Source: Dryomyza anilis
Lineage: Eukaryota > Arthropoda > Insecta > Diptera > Dryomyzidae
Assembly (NCBI GenBank): GCA_951804985.1
Contig: OX638134.1
Location: 81,819,679-81,883,678, forward strand
DNA length: 64,000 bases
Direction: 5' to 3'
The number at the start of each line of letters is the position of its first letter. The stretch's first letter is position 1. The notes beneath the pieces were generated by a model, which was not told where the DNA came from, searched no databases, and worked only from the letters and a program-made list of their open reading frames with translations. The position numbers were made by a program, and so were the translations under genes. Positions 33,821-46,025 of the stretch are shown here, piece by piece.

Positions 33821-34011
33821 CCATTGGCTTTTAGGGGGGCTTTTAAAACAATATTCACACTACGCGTAGAACGGTCGATCGTTGTAAAACCAGCCACGTC
33901 GCATCCAGCACTCAGTGCTAAGGACAGCAGCACCCTCCAACTAGTACCAACTAAAATTCAATAGTCACTCGATCAGATTGTTGTGTGTTCGAATAACGTG
34001 ATACAGTGAAA

Positions 34012-37000
34012 ATGCGCATTGCCAAATCTTTGGCGGTGGCCTGTCTTATGGCCCTGACCGTCGCGGTCACGGTCTCAGTGGCTTTGCCAGTGTTGGACAC
34101 CTCATCGGGCATCGATAACGCAACTATTGAGGAATTGCGCGCCAGCTTAAATGACACACCCAAGAATCTGTAAGTATTGCACTTGAAATATTTGTATTGC
34201 GTAATAAACATCAAGTGGGTGAATATTAAATTAAAATTATCAATAGGTAATCAAAACAATTAAAAATAAAAATGTTGTATTAATTACAGCAAGATAAAAA
34301 CAATCATGTCGTTCTAAATTAATAGATAGGTGTTTTGTGAATAAATTTACTGGCAATGCAATGAAATGATTAAAATATTTGAATTTCATATTTGAATCAA
34401 AGTTTGTTTTTCTGTTATTGAAAATAAAGATAACTCAATTTTTAAAATGGTCGAATTTTGTGACGTCATATGTATACAAATATACTCAATTTAAAATTAA
34501 TATTACGTCACTTTAACGTCAAATCAACAGAAACGAATTGAACGACAAAATAAGAGAAACTATCTACATGGTAAAGAAAAATTACACTGTGCAATAAATA
34601 TTTAATTTTATTGTCCATATTACAATTTGGTAATGGTTTTAAGGCAATTTGGGTTCGTTGATTTCGAACCAGAAATACACCACGTTGCAATTTTTAATCA
34701 AGTTAAGAATTTAAAATTTGAATTTTAAATAAGATTGGTTTTATGTTATTTATCTTAAACAAATATTATTTTCATTAAGAGAATTCAATCGCGTAAATAG
34801 TGAAAATTTCGCAAATTATGAATTTGAAATTTACGACTGAAAAATGATCTTAAGATATCGCACTATCATGCCAAAGAGGCGAATGTGTAATTTTTGACAT
34901 TTGCCTTTTCTTACATTTTTTAATGTATTTTGTCCTCAAGTATATTGTGCCAAAATTGTTTGTGGTTTTGTTGGATATTTCTAGCCACAAAAGACAAAAC
35001 CAAAAGGGCGAATTTGAAAAATGGTAAATCTTGCCGTGCCAAAAGGGCGAATCATTTCGTTTTTTCACCAGACATTTTTATTGTTACAGGATAAAATAGT
35101 GGTTTAAAGGCATGAATTGATTGTTTTTAAAGCACCTATCAATTGGCATCATTCTTTAAAAACCTTATGAAAACATTTTTTTAATTTTCGAAAACTTATT
35201 TTTAAATAATGATGCCAATCGATAGCTGCTTTAAAAACAAACAATTAATTACTCAACAGTACTATTATATATTATACCAATTAAAAGTTATGGCAAAAAA
35301 ACGAAAATATTCGCCCTTTTGGTATGACAAGATTTTTCAATTTTCTTATTTTGCTATTTTAAAGCGATAACTTTTTATTGGTACAAGATAAAATAGTTAT
35401 GTAAAAGCAGTAATTGGTTGTTTTTAGCGCACCTATCGAAGGGTATCATTATTTTAAAATATTTTTTTGAATTTTTGTTAGCAAATTATTTTTAAATAAT
35501 GATGCCAATCGATAGGTGCTCAAAGCAAATAAGTAATGCATTTACATCACTATTTGATCTTGTATCCATGAAAAGTTATGGTAAAAAATACTAAAATATT
35601 TGCGTTTTGATCAGATCGTAGCCAAACAAAATCCTTATTTATAATACATTTAGTAGTTCAAATTAAAAGATATTGTATATGTGCTATGGTAATTGATGAA
35701 TAAACCAAAATAACAAAAAAAAAAATTTAAAAAAAAAAAAAAAAAATTTACAAATTTTTAAATCAATTCAAACTTTATAATTTTATTTCCCAAAATTTTT
35801 AAAAATACACATTCGCCCATTTGTCATTTCAGATGCTTTACAAAAGTTACACTGTCCTCCAAATTAAAAAAAAATCGTATAAAAAATATATATTTTTAGA
35901 TAGGCATGGAAAAATAATGAATATCCTCACTTACCCTAGTAGAAATTTTGGTAGGGCCATGGTCATGAAGTGATCATGTCATTATTTGAGGTGATGGGGA
36001 TATGACGAGGCCCATAATGTCAGTTCTGATCATGTGTTCTGATCATGTATTGACCTCAGGCCATGACTCATGTACTGATCGGGCAATTCCCCATTTTAAT
36101 GTTTACCCGACAATTGCCTTGTCTGAGCCCGAGCATAATAGGTTTTCTCTCATTAATCTCGATCATTGCCTGATACTAATTTCGTTATGAGGAACAAATA
36201 ATGTAGCTATGATCGGGAACATTGACTGTTTAGATAATGTAAACCCTGCTATGGTAAGCATGATAAGGGCATGCAAAGGCAATGATCAATTTTTCTCTAA
36301 TAGGGGTTACCTGACGAAACCCCGATCATTTCCCGATGGCGCATCGGGAAAATTTCTACTAGGGTATAGAATTTCTATATCACTTCTAGTTTTTTTTTTG
36401 TAATTTCTACTTATGTGTGCAAATTCGCATTTTCCTACCTTGAGTTACTTATGTAATTAAAACTCAGCTTCTACGTAAGTTATTTCAAAACTGTTTAACT
36501 TTCTGAAGAACCAACACATTTAGCTTAGCAAAACTTTTTAATTTATTAAAATCGGTTTATAACAACTTGAGTTATAAGTCCATATAGGTCCATACGACAA
36601 AAAAAAAATGCATTCATATTTCTTTTTTGAAAAATCGTAGAAAAAGTCTTGTAAGATAATTTACACATTTTTACAGTTATTAGAAGTATATTCAATGACC
36701 TTTTAAGAACTTTTGGATTTATCAAAACTTAACAAGAAACAACAAAGTTATGATCGATTAAATCCGTCTCTTTTAAATACCTAATAAAATGTTTTACCCG
36801 AGTCATTCCCACACTATATCGACCAAATCAAGTCAACTTTGAGACTAACTCCCTTTTTTTGTAAATCGAAACGAAAAGTGACTCGTCAAAAAAACTTCAG
36901 AAATTCCAGACGACAGCGAAATGAACAAGTAAACAAAAGCTTTCACTGGAATTTTTGACAAGTCACTTTTCGATTCGTTTTACAAAATAAAAAGGTAAAC

Positions 37001-39623
37001 CTCTTGAATTTTGGTTAAATTTTGGTATACAAGGTCAATGGATGTTTTGATTACACCCAGAAAAAAATACTATATAAATAATAGTTTTTTACTATTAAAA
37101 GTAGTCAAGAGGATAAATTATTATTTAATCGGAAAATACCATTAAATACTAGAAAATATCATGACATAGCCATTAAGTTTATATGAAAAGATTTATTTTT
37201 TGTATACTATTAAATCAATAATGGTCCTATTGACCAATTTTAATGGGATTTGAGGGAATTTTTTTATGGGTGTAGTTATTTTTTCGGACAACTATATCTA
37301 AAGTTCCCAAAGTTACAAAAAATTGCTTTGATATGGTTGTTCATATTAAATTCTCTATCAATCGGGTTATGCTGTAAACCCCGTCGAGGTGTCATTTTAA
37401 AGCTAATAAAATTGTTGTATCTTCTTTACCTGAACATGTGGCCAGTGGTAATTATTCTTGCACTTCATATTGTATGTATATTGACTTTTGAAAATTATTT
37501 TTCAAGGTTCATGATCGGGTACTAAGGGTGTGTGCGAATTCGACTAAATTACTTACTAAACTAAAATTTGTCGGTAATGCAGTGTTCACTTTTTCAATTA
37601 AGCAAATTTTCGAGTAAACTAAATTGAACTAAATGGGAAGACAGCAAACAGATATATGATAATCGATTTATTAGAGACTTTAACAATTACCGGTTACCGA
37701 ATGGCGGTCGAATAAAAACCCGTACAATTTAGTTTAGTCAGCAATTTAGTCGAACTCGCACACACCCTAAACATTGAATTTTGCCTTGCCATAACACGTA
37801 ATTTTGAGAATAAATTGTCGATCATTTCAAAGTTCCAAAAAAATAAGATGAAATTGAGCAATACTAAATATATCTGATGCTTATCTCTTTTTTCTTCCAG
37901 TTATGTTGTGCGTGCCGTGGTCTACGAGATTGGCATCCTGACGGAGGTTGGCGAAAACGACACAGACAGTTTTGAAAGGTTTGTTGTATATCACAGGTTA
38001 TCTTTAAACATTCTAATATATTTCAAAAGTCGACTAACAAAAAAATACCATTTCCTCGATGATAATGTAAAACCGCTTAACTACATGTAAAAATTACGCA
38101 TAATTTTGTTTTATAATTCGGTTTTAAATGACATGTTGTTCAGATAAACTAGATAATTGTCATTATAAGTTATGACATACTTAATTTTGTATGAAGTAAG
38201 CGCAGAATTGAGACTCAAAACCGTTTATATTCATCTGTAATATTCATTTTGTAAGCGGTATTCAAAAATGCAGATAGGCAGTACTATTGCAGTATCAACG
38301 ACGATTTGTTTTTCCGACCTTTCTTTTTTTCGATCATTACATAATTTTCTTTGGAAATTATGCCCGATTTATGATGTATCTACTGTGAGTTTCACTGTAT
38401 CGCCTAGGGTTGAATTTTTCCAAAGACTCATATAAAAATAGCAAGTTTTTGAAAAAATGCAACGTTAGGCAATACGGTGTACCTCACAAAAGATACAATG
38501 TAAATCGGACATTAAGTTTGTAAAATTTAATATCAAAAAATGTTTGTTTTTTTTTTTTTGTTATACAATACAAAATACATTCTGTAATTGAAGACATTTG
38601 ATGTGTTTTGTCTTCAGTGACATGTTGTAAAATTCGACAAAGATCCTTTTAATACTTTGCGTCATATTCCAGCATCCGGTTAAAAGTATACGTATTCAAA
38701 ATTCAATTCTATCGTGTTTGTGAATTTCTCCAAGTATTCGATTTTTCAATAAAAAAAAATGAAAGTATTTCAATTGAATTCAATACTTTAAAGTTCTGTG
38801 GAACGAATTCAACTTCAAATATTTAAATTTCGAACTGAAGTGAATTTCAGAACATTATTCAATTCTCTAAAACTATAATTTCGAAGTTTTGAACTCTTTT
38901 AAGTATCAAAATGACCCATGAAAAATAAATAATTTCTTTTAAATATTACGGCGCATAATCATAGACAATTAAAAGGCAACTTTAAAATTTGAATCGTTTT
39001 TTTTTAATTTCATAGGAATCTAATGCCAAAAAGCTGATTTTAATTATAAAGTTGATTTTTTGTCCATTGTATAGTATAGAGAATCTTTGAGAATCGGTTA
39101 TTTTATTATTTAACATAATTTCAAAATATGTAGCAACCAAGAGGAGTTGTATTTTGTCTAACGTTGTACTTTATCGAACCAAATAATAAAAAAAAACACT
39201 CTTTACAGCCAAGAACGCGTTGATCTGACATTTTTCGATGCGCATTCAAACAAAAGTCACATTGATCTGGGCAACATTCCGCTGCCCATACAAACCAATG
39301 TCTCCGGTCAAGTGCTCACGGGCATTGCGCCCGTCAATTTGGGCGCATTCAGCAGTGCGGCAGATCTCTTGGACACACTGCCGCTCACGGGCACCATTGT
39401 AAACATAACGCACAGCGATACGGCGTTCTATCAATTGTCGCACCATAATGTGAGCTCGGCAGAAGGGCAGCAGGTGCTGTCCGAGGAGGAGTTATCGCAT
39501 TTGACGAGCGTAGACAGCCTATTTCCGTCACTGGGCGGCATACTAGATGCGGCGACTGCTGCTTCGGATGAGCTCAAGACGGTGGACAATTCAAACTCGG
39601 GCGAAAGTGAGCTGGATGATTAG
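34012..39623 (+). CDS. Small secreted, N-glycosylated protein of unknown function
   Basis: Three exons: 34012-34169, 37901-37978 and 39209-39623, giving 216 aa. Donors are GTAAGT and the weaker GTTTGT; acceptors are TTCTTCCAG and CTCTTTACAG; frame is kept. The first 25 residues (MRIAKSLAVACLMALTVAVT, ending VALP) are a clear signal peptide. The mature chain has no cysteine and seven N-glycosylation sequons (NAT, NDT, NDT, NKS, NVS, NIT, NVS). A central segment, YVVRAVVYEIGILTEVGEND, then VDLTFFDAH, then IPLPIQTNVSGQVL, looks like beta strands. The tail is acidic (SNSGESELDD). I do not recognise the family. It is likely a haemolymph or extracellular protein of insects. A poly(A) signal AATAAA lies at 39,778-39,783. 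Confidence 0.8.
34866..35830. repeat. Repeated TTCGCCCTTTTGGCATG palindromes in intron 1
   Basis: The motif GCCAAAAGGGCGAAT, or variants, occurs in both orientations at about 34,870, 35,002, 35,037, 35,310 and 35,812. Between them lie two related stem-loop blocks built on TTTAAAGCACCTATCAATTGGCATCA and its inverse (35,105-35,250 and 35,410-35,545). This looks like a tandemly duplicated fold-back element. A-rich runs at 35,716-35,746 interrupt it. Confidence 0.6.
35934..36364. mobile_element. TGATCATG-family MITE, intact, in intron 1
   Basis: 431 bp. Ends CCCTAGTAGAAATTTT and AAAATTTCTACTAGGG are perfect inverted repeats with TA on each side (35,932-35,933; 36,365-36,366). Subterminal regions carry repeated TGATCATG, CATGATCGGG and CCCGATCATT motifs. 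No product is encoded. It is related by its ends to element C and to the remnants at 1,325 and 23,346. Confidence 0.88.
37054..37272. mobile_element. CACCCAGAAAAAAAT MITE, intact, in intron 1
   Basis: 219 bp between TA duplications (37,052-37,053; 37,273-37,274). Left CACCCAGAAAAAAATAC, right GAATTTTTTTATGGGTG. The interior has TAATAGTTTTTTACTATTAAAA and TTAAATACTAGAAAATA. Same family as 28,225-28,421. Confidence 0.85.
37526..37767. mobile_element. PIF/Harbinger-like MITE (TAA duplication) in intron 1
   Basis: 242 bp. Inverted ends GGGTGTGTGCGAATTCGAC and GTCGAACTCGCACACACCC extend through CTAAACTAAA to about 45 bp. Each is flanked by TAA (37,523-37,525; 37,768-37,770). A 3-bp TAA/TTA duplication and GG-starting ends are characteristic of PIF/Harbinger. 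A decayed relative of the same end is visible at about 16,187-16,245. Confidence 0.8.
37979..39208. other. Intron 2 of the secreted-protein gene
   Basis: 1.2 kb of AT-rich intron. No exon, element end or tandem repeat is visible. Confidence 0.5.
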
Positions 39624-39783
39624 AACTGATGATGGATGATGCAACTGCTGCATCATCATCATATTCAACTTCTTCTTTTTGTAGAAACAAATATTACAGA
39701 GATAGGATAAGACTGCGAATTTGTTGTAGATCAATTTGTACTATGTGTTATGCTTAAAAATATCAAGTTCAAATGATAATAAA

Positions 39784-40371
39784 TGGAAATGTATATGCGT
39801 CATTTGCACAAACATATTTGCTTAATTTTATTGAGATGATTTAAATCCAGCGTTAATTATTTTGCAATGACCTTCAAATAAATTAATTATTAAAACGTGT
39901 TTTTAATATGGCAACTGTACCAGAACCGGTATCATAATTATAGGTTATAATATTATTGATGAATATAACATTGAAACAAGGTAACCTTACTGATTTCACA
40001 TGTTTTATGCTTTGGAAAAACCGTGCTGTGTACTCTACGGTAAACTAATAAAAAGTACTAAATATTGTTGTTTCAATCAAAATAAATTTAAATGATACAA
40101 TTATGTGATATTTTTGCTTTTAAACCTCAAGGATTTTTTTTTCTTTTTTGTAACTTTTCAAAATACCATGAGATTTGAATTATAAGGTAAAACTAAAATA
40201 TTTTTTTTGAGGTTTTTAATAAATAAATTTAAATTAATTTTTAAATGTTTCTAAAAATTTTAGAATCAATAAATGCCATCCAAAATAAAATTTTTGAATT
40301 TTTAAAAATTTATTAAAAGTTAATTATGAACTAAAAATTGAATTCATCACTAAAAGAAATGAATATTGGGA
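39784..40371. other. AT-rich spacer
   Basis: Nothing recognisable beyond low-complexity A/T with some AAATTTTTAAAAATTT palindromic runs. Confidence 0.35.
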
Positions 40372-40379
40372 TCGCTAAC

Positions 40380-41382
40380 CAGAGTTCGGATTTGCACGCA
40401 CGCCCGCGCCCGCGCCCTTAAGTAAATGAGAAGCAAATTTGTTTACGCATACTCTGCACTCGGGCACCACATTTTTTTTACAACACATCCCGTCGCAACG
40501 AGTGATGCTTTGCATTATTCTCGGTACCTGCCCTCGTGCATGCTACGAAACTAAAAAGTGCAGCCCGCGCAGACGAGGAATGAGAAAATAGAGAAGCATA
40601 TCGCGCAAGTGCTATGATATTTATTTCGCGGGGCAACTCCGTGCAACAGCGAAAACCGACTGCCCCGGGCAGCACGCGGGGCAGTTTTTCACAGCCAGTT
40701 AATTTTTTCTGGTATGAAATTCTTATGTGGCGCATGAGCACGGCACTGTTATAATATACTACGCAATGTTTTAAGAATTTTTAAATAAAACTATCGTTAA
40801 AAATGTAGCTTTTTTATTAAAATAGATTTTTGCACATAATAATTTTTGTATTTGAATAAAAATGTTGATTAAGATTTCATGTTAAATTTATTTTTCTGTT
40901 CAACGAACAATTAAAAGATACAATTTTTATAAACCAAAATAAAACTGCGATTAAAAGTGTATTGGAGTATTGCCAAACTTGTCTGTATTATCAATAGTTT
41001 TATATAAACATTATTAAAACATTGCGCAGTCAAGTAAAACAGTGCCAATAAAATGTACTGGCTGTGAAAAATGCGCGTGCTGCCAGGGGCAGTCTGTTTT
41101 CGCTGTTGCACGGAGTTGCCCCGCGAAATAAATACCATAGCACTTGCGCGATATGCTTCTCTATTTTCTCATTCCTCGTCTGCGCGGGCTGCACTTTTTA
41201 GTTTCGTAGCACGCACGAGGGCAGGTACCGAGAATAATGCAAAGCATCACTCGTTGCGACGGGATGTGTTGTAAAAAAAATGTGATGCCCGAGTGCAGTG
41301 TCTCCGTAAAACAAAATTGCTCGTCAGTGTATGAAGAAATGGGCATGTGCGGGCGCACGCACACGGGCATTTCCGATCTCTG
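40380..41382. mobile_element. hAT-like fold-back element with 8-bp duplication
   Basis: Ends CAGAGTTCGGATTTGC and GCATTTCCGATCTCTG, flanked by a perfect 8-bp duplication TCGCTAAC (40,372-40,379; 41,383-41,390). CAGRG-type ends with 8-bp duplications define hAT elements. The arms (40,380-about 40,800 and about 40,960-41,382) are inverted copies of a GC-rich segment containing CTGCACTCGGGCA, ACAACACATCCCGTCGCAACG and TGCACGGAGTTGCCCCGCG. The whole element could fold on itself. The similar open frames in the two arms are mirror images of one repeat, not genes. Confidence 0.9.
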
Positions 41383-41639
41383 TCGCTAACTAGCACAAAT
41401 CAATTAACTACATTAAACACAAAGTGGAGAAATGTGATGAAATAATATAGAAGTTTTTAAAAATGAATTTTACACTTTAAAATCAATAAATGAAAAAATA
41501 TTGTAGAATGTATAAATACAGATGTGACTTTCATCTATAGTCATTTAGAATAAATAAGATGAAAAGAGTAAGGCATAGCAAATCCGGAATCAGTCTTAGT
41601 GCCCAAGTCTCTTTCCAAATGTGCTGCCATTCTCATATG

Positions 41640-43720
41640 GGCATTTCCTGGCGTTCCGGACGGGACATTCGTACGCTTAAAACTTTAATATATCTCGAAG
41701 GAAAATTAATAAATTTACTTGATTTTTATTTGTACATGTAGTATTTAAATAGGACTAAACATCTGCAAAATAATAGAATTCTATACGGTAGATCAAAAGA
41801 TATAAATAAAATAGTAGGCGTTCCGGACGGGACAAAAACTGAAATAAATATCGAGGTTCATGTGCTTTCGTTGTATATTTACACTTTGTTACTAAAGTTT
41901 ATAGTTTTTTCATAATAAATCACAGAATATTCCGGACGTGACAAAAAATTCCGTATGGGTGGGTCATTCCACATCAAATCAACCAAGTGATTGGCAGCAC
42001 CATCTCAGAATTTGATGAAATTTGGATGTATAGTGAAACAAAATAAAATGAAATATTGGATAATTTTTAGCTTCCCAAATGGTGTGGTTTCAGAAATTTG
42101 GTAGTTTAAAATTTGAAAAAAACTGTATAAAAATCAGGTGGTGCAAATCAATTAAACGTAACTTAAGCTATAGTGAACCAAAATAAAACACAAAGGTCTC
42201 ATTTTAAAGATATTAAAAGATAACATTCAATATCCATACCATCTTGCTTTAATAGTGGTCAGTTTTAAACAAAGTATATTTCAAAAGGACATATCTCAAA
42301 AAGCAACCTTTTTAAAGGTTGACTTTTTGTCTATTATTTAAGATTTGAACTAGAGTGGTAAAATCACGGGTTCAAAGTTATGTATAAAATGTTGTAGAAT
42401 GTTGAAAATTTTGTATGAAAAATTGTTTTTTTTATATTTCAATTTTATTTTTTGTTATTTTAGAAAAAAACGTGCTCAGTAAAAAATTCTTCTGCCCTAC
42501 ACTTATTTTGGTCTAGTTAAACTCGCAACATGTAATAGATGTATTTTTGTTGCTGATTCTGAAAATGGCATCAGTTTTGTCAAATTCAATCCCGTTTTTG
42601 AGATATTTCCCATTTCTAAAATTCTAGAAAAATTGCCTATATCTCAAAAACTAGAGTACATTTGACGAATATTTTGCCATTTTCGAAATCAGCGCCTTAA
42701 ATGTATTTAAAAAAAAACTACAACTTTAACAACACCAAAATGATGGTAGGGCAGAATCATTTTTGACTGAGCATGTATGTTATAAAATAACAAACTAAAA
42801 ATTTAAATATAAAAATAAAAAAATTTCATACAAAATTTTTAACATTCTACAATATTTTATACATAACTTCTGAACCCGTGATTTTACCACTCTAGTTCAA
42901 ATCTTAAATGATGGATAAAAAGTCAACCTTGAATATATATTAATTTAAAAATTTTAAAAAGGTTGCTTTTTGAGATATGTCCTTTTGAAATATACTTTGT
43001 TTAAAACTGACCACTATTAAATCAACGTGCTATAGAAATTGTAAGACATCTTTTTGGCAATTTTATTATCTTTAAAATGAGACCTTTGTATTTTATTTTG
43101 GTTGACTACAGCTTAAGTTATGTTTATTTGATTATCACCACCTTTGTGATTTTTATACAGTTTTTCCTAATTTTAAACCACCAAATCTCTGAAACCACAC
43201 CATCTGGGAGCTGAAATTTGACAATTTATTAATTTTATGTTGTTTCACCAGACTTCCAAATTTCATTAAATTATGAGATGGTGCTGCCGTAACACGTATT
43301 ACATTATCAGTACGATTTTTATTCTTATAATACTTTTTCGTACAATATATTTTTTTGAATTATCTCTGAACATTGCTGAGACAATCTACTTTATTTTTGT
43401 ATATATACACTTTCTTCTGAAAGTTTATGGTTTTTTCGTAATATCGCAGAATAATTCGGGACGTTCCGTATGGAAATTTGCACTACGATTTTTTGTTTAA
43501 AATAATAATGTATATGACAATATTAATAATCATTTTTACGAAATGTGAAAAAGATGTACTATTAAAATTTCCAAATGTTTTTTTTTACTTTTTTTGTCGT
43601 TATTTCAAAGATTTGAACATTTTTAGAATTTTTCGGTCGTGGTTGACGTTTTTCTGGAAATGCCCATATGCCAAGGGTCCCGCCCAAAGTGCACCTTCGG
43701 TGGTGCGCTCAAGGTAGTGC
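41640..43720. repeat. Fold-back composite with TTCCGGACGGGAC repeats
   Basis: A 1.3-kb inverted repeat at about 41,990-43,295 is centred near 42,640. Its arms start GGCAGCACCATCTCA and remain matched through GTCTCATTTTAAAGATA and GTGGTAAAATCACGGGTTC. It is flanked by a roughly 75-bp direct repeat (ACACTTT...AAGTTTATGGTTTTTTC at 41,878 and 43,405) and by repeated TTCCGGACGGGAC. An outer inverted match, CATATGGGCATTTCC, lies at 41,636 and 43,658. No coding sequence is seen. A short piece of the arm (GGCAACAGTTTTGTCAAATT) recurs at 62,430. Confidence 0.7.
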
Positions 43721-43869
43721 GAATTGTATTGGTCAATAATGGAGCAGTTTTAACAACCAAAAACCTTGCGAGACAATTTCGCATCTGATCACGTTTTCAT
43801 CATTTTTTATAGTTCTTCTTAAATTACAGAGGTCGAGGCATTTTGAAACCATCCGAGATTCGCACAATA

Positions 43870-44690
43870 TCGGATTGTATTCAAATTTTCAATAAAAAAT
43901 TCAATTATTTACTAAAAATTCTATTTTTCACTAAAAATTCCATTTTTCACAAAAAAATTCAATTTTTCAATAAAAATTCCATTTTTCACTAAAAATTCAA
44001 TTTTTAACTCAAAATACAATTATTATTAATAAAATTCGATTTTTAACTAAAAAATCAATTTTTAACTAAAAAATCAATTTTTAACTAAAAGTTCAATTTT
44101 TAACTAAAAATTAAATTTTTAACTAAAAATTAAATTTTGAACAAAAAATACAATTTTTAACTAAAAATCCAATTTTTAACTAAAAATCAAATTTTTAACT
44201 AAAAATTCAATTATTAACTAAAAATTCAATTATTAACTAAAAAATTCAATTTTACAATAAAAATTCCATTTTTCACTAAAAAAATTCAATTATTATCTAA
44301 AAATTCAATTAACTAAAAATTTAATTTTAACCTAAAAAAAAACACAATTTTTAACTAAAAAAAATCAATTTTTAACTAAAAAATCAATTTTTAACTAAAA
44401 AATCAATTTTTAACTAAAAAATCAATTTTTAACTAAAAATTCAATTATTAACTAAAAATTCACTAAACATTAATTTTTTCACTCAAAAATTAATTTTTAA
44501 CTATAGAATACAATTTTTCACTAAAAATTCAATTTCTCACTAAAAATTAAATTGTTCACTTAAAGTTTTAGTCACTAAAAATTCAATTTAAATTCCATTT
44601 TTCACTAAAAATTAAATTATTCACTAAAAAAAATTCAAAATTTTTCATTAAAAATTAAATTTTTCACTAAAAATTGGATTTATGACCAAT
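43870..44690. repeat. Degenerate 18-20-bp minisatellite
   Basis: About 40 imperfect copies of TTTTTAACTAAAAATTCAA / TTTTTCACTAAAAATTCAA in tandem, with unit length drifting by 1-4 bp. The same unit is found in DNTTIP1 intron 3 and a MEP-1 intron. Confidence 0.85.
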
Positions 44691-44699
44691 CGTTCGCCC

Positions 44700-46025
44700 C
44701 CCCAGAATAAAAACATTTCTTGTGCATTATTTTCAATAGTAACTAAATTAATTCTGCAATTGTTTATTTGTTTTTCATCTTGTTGTTGTTGTTGTGGTTT
44801 ATGATGTTTTTGTTGTTATTATCATTAATAAGAATTTTTATTTATATATATTTTTTTTTGTTTATTATTTGTTTAAATTAGAAGTTATATAATATATAAA
44901 TTAAATAATAATTACCTTTAGTATACCTTAGAAATTTCATTGAATTAAATTAGTGCCTTATATTTGTTTGTTTTTATGTATGTGTGTGTGTGTATATAAG
45001 TGTGTGTGTGTATGTATAATATATAATAGTATATGTAAACGATGCGGCATCGATAGCATATCTAACTATATTCTACTTAATATATTCAACTAATTTACAC
45101 GTCATAAACAAGTTTTAAAATTTAAAGTGATTTATTTTTAATTGTTTTGTATTACCGCCAAAGAGTTCTGTGGTTTTTTAAGCTTTGCACTAAATAAAAT
45201 GAGAAATAACTGAATACAAACTAAGCGACAATTTGTTTTTTTTTTTGTTTCATTATCTTTTGCAATTGCAAATCAGTTGACTAATTAGTAATTAGACGAC
45301 AAATCGAATTAGTTAAAATATATAATTTTAATAATAATAATAATTGTTAAAAATAATAGTTTTAATTTTAATAATATTTATAAAATTTAACTTTTGCTGT
45401 TTATCGTGTGTGTTTGTTTTTGTTGTTCCTCGCTATAGTTAAAATAAAGCATTTTAATTATTACATGAAAACTGAATAATTTATTTATTTATTTAGTTTT
45501 TCATGTGCATGATGATGATGAGAGACAATTGAAAAATTCAATTCAATAAATCAAATACAATACAAATATAATTGAATGCTATGGAATTCGTCTCAAACGT
45601 TGTTTGCAAAGTAAAAATTGTATTTTTGTGTGTTTTTCCTTCATTTGATTTTTTTTTTTAGATTTCTTTTTTTCTTTATTTTTATGAGAGCGCGCACACT
45701 TTGCAAAGTAACCATTATGTTCTACACATTTAACGACGACTCAGTTTGAAACTCTCCGCTTGCTTCTTCTACTGAACTGAATTACGTGGCAATTCTTAAA
45801 TAATTTTTTTTCTATATAATTTGTGAGAGTTGTTTAAATCTACGATTTTACATTATACAATGATTTCTGTTCAGCTTATCAAGGGATAATGCGCGGAGGG
45901 CGCTTGAGGCAGAAACTATATAAATTCCCTCCGATCAACAATTGAAATGTACACAGAGCACGCAGGCGTAGGCGACGACGTTGGCATTGACGACGACGAC
46001 GTAGACGACGACAGGCGTTAGAATT
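44700..46025 (-). other. Probable long 3' UTR of MEP-1
   Basis: AT-rich with GT/TG microsatellites (44,980-45,020), several TTTATT strings (minus-strand AATAAA) and a GAC-rich patch (45,975-46,015). No coding exon is seen. A 3' UTR of up to 1 kb is plausible, but the cleavage site cannot be chosen. Confidence 0.4.

Noticed and set aside
40478..41274. Two similar small frames (87 and 67 codons) as paralogous genes
   Set aside because: They are mirror images within the arms of the hAT-like fold-back element; no splice or family evidence.
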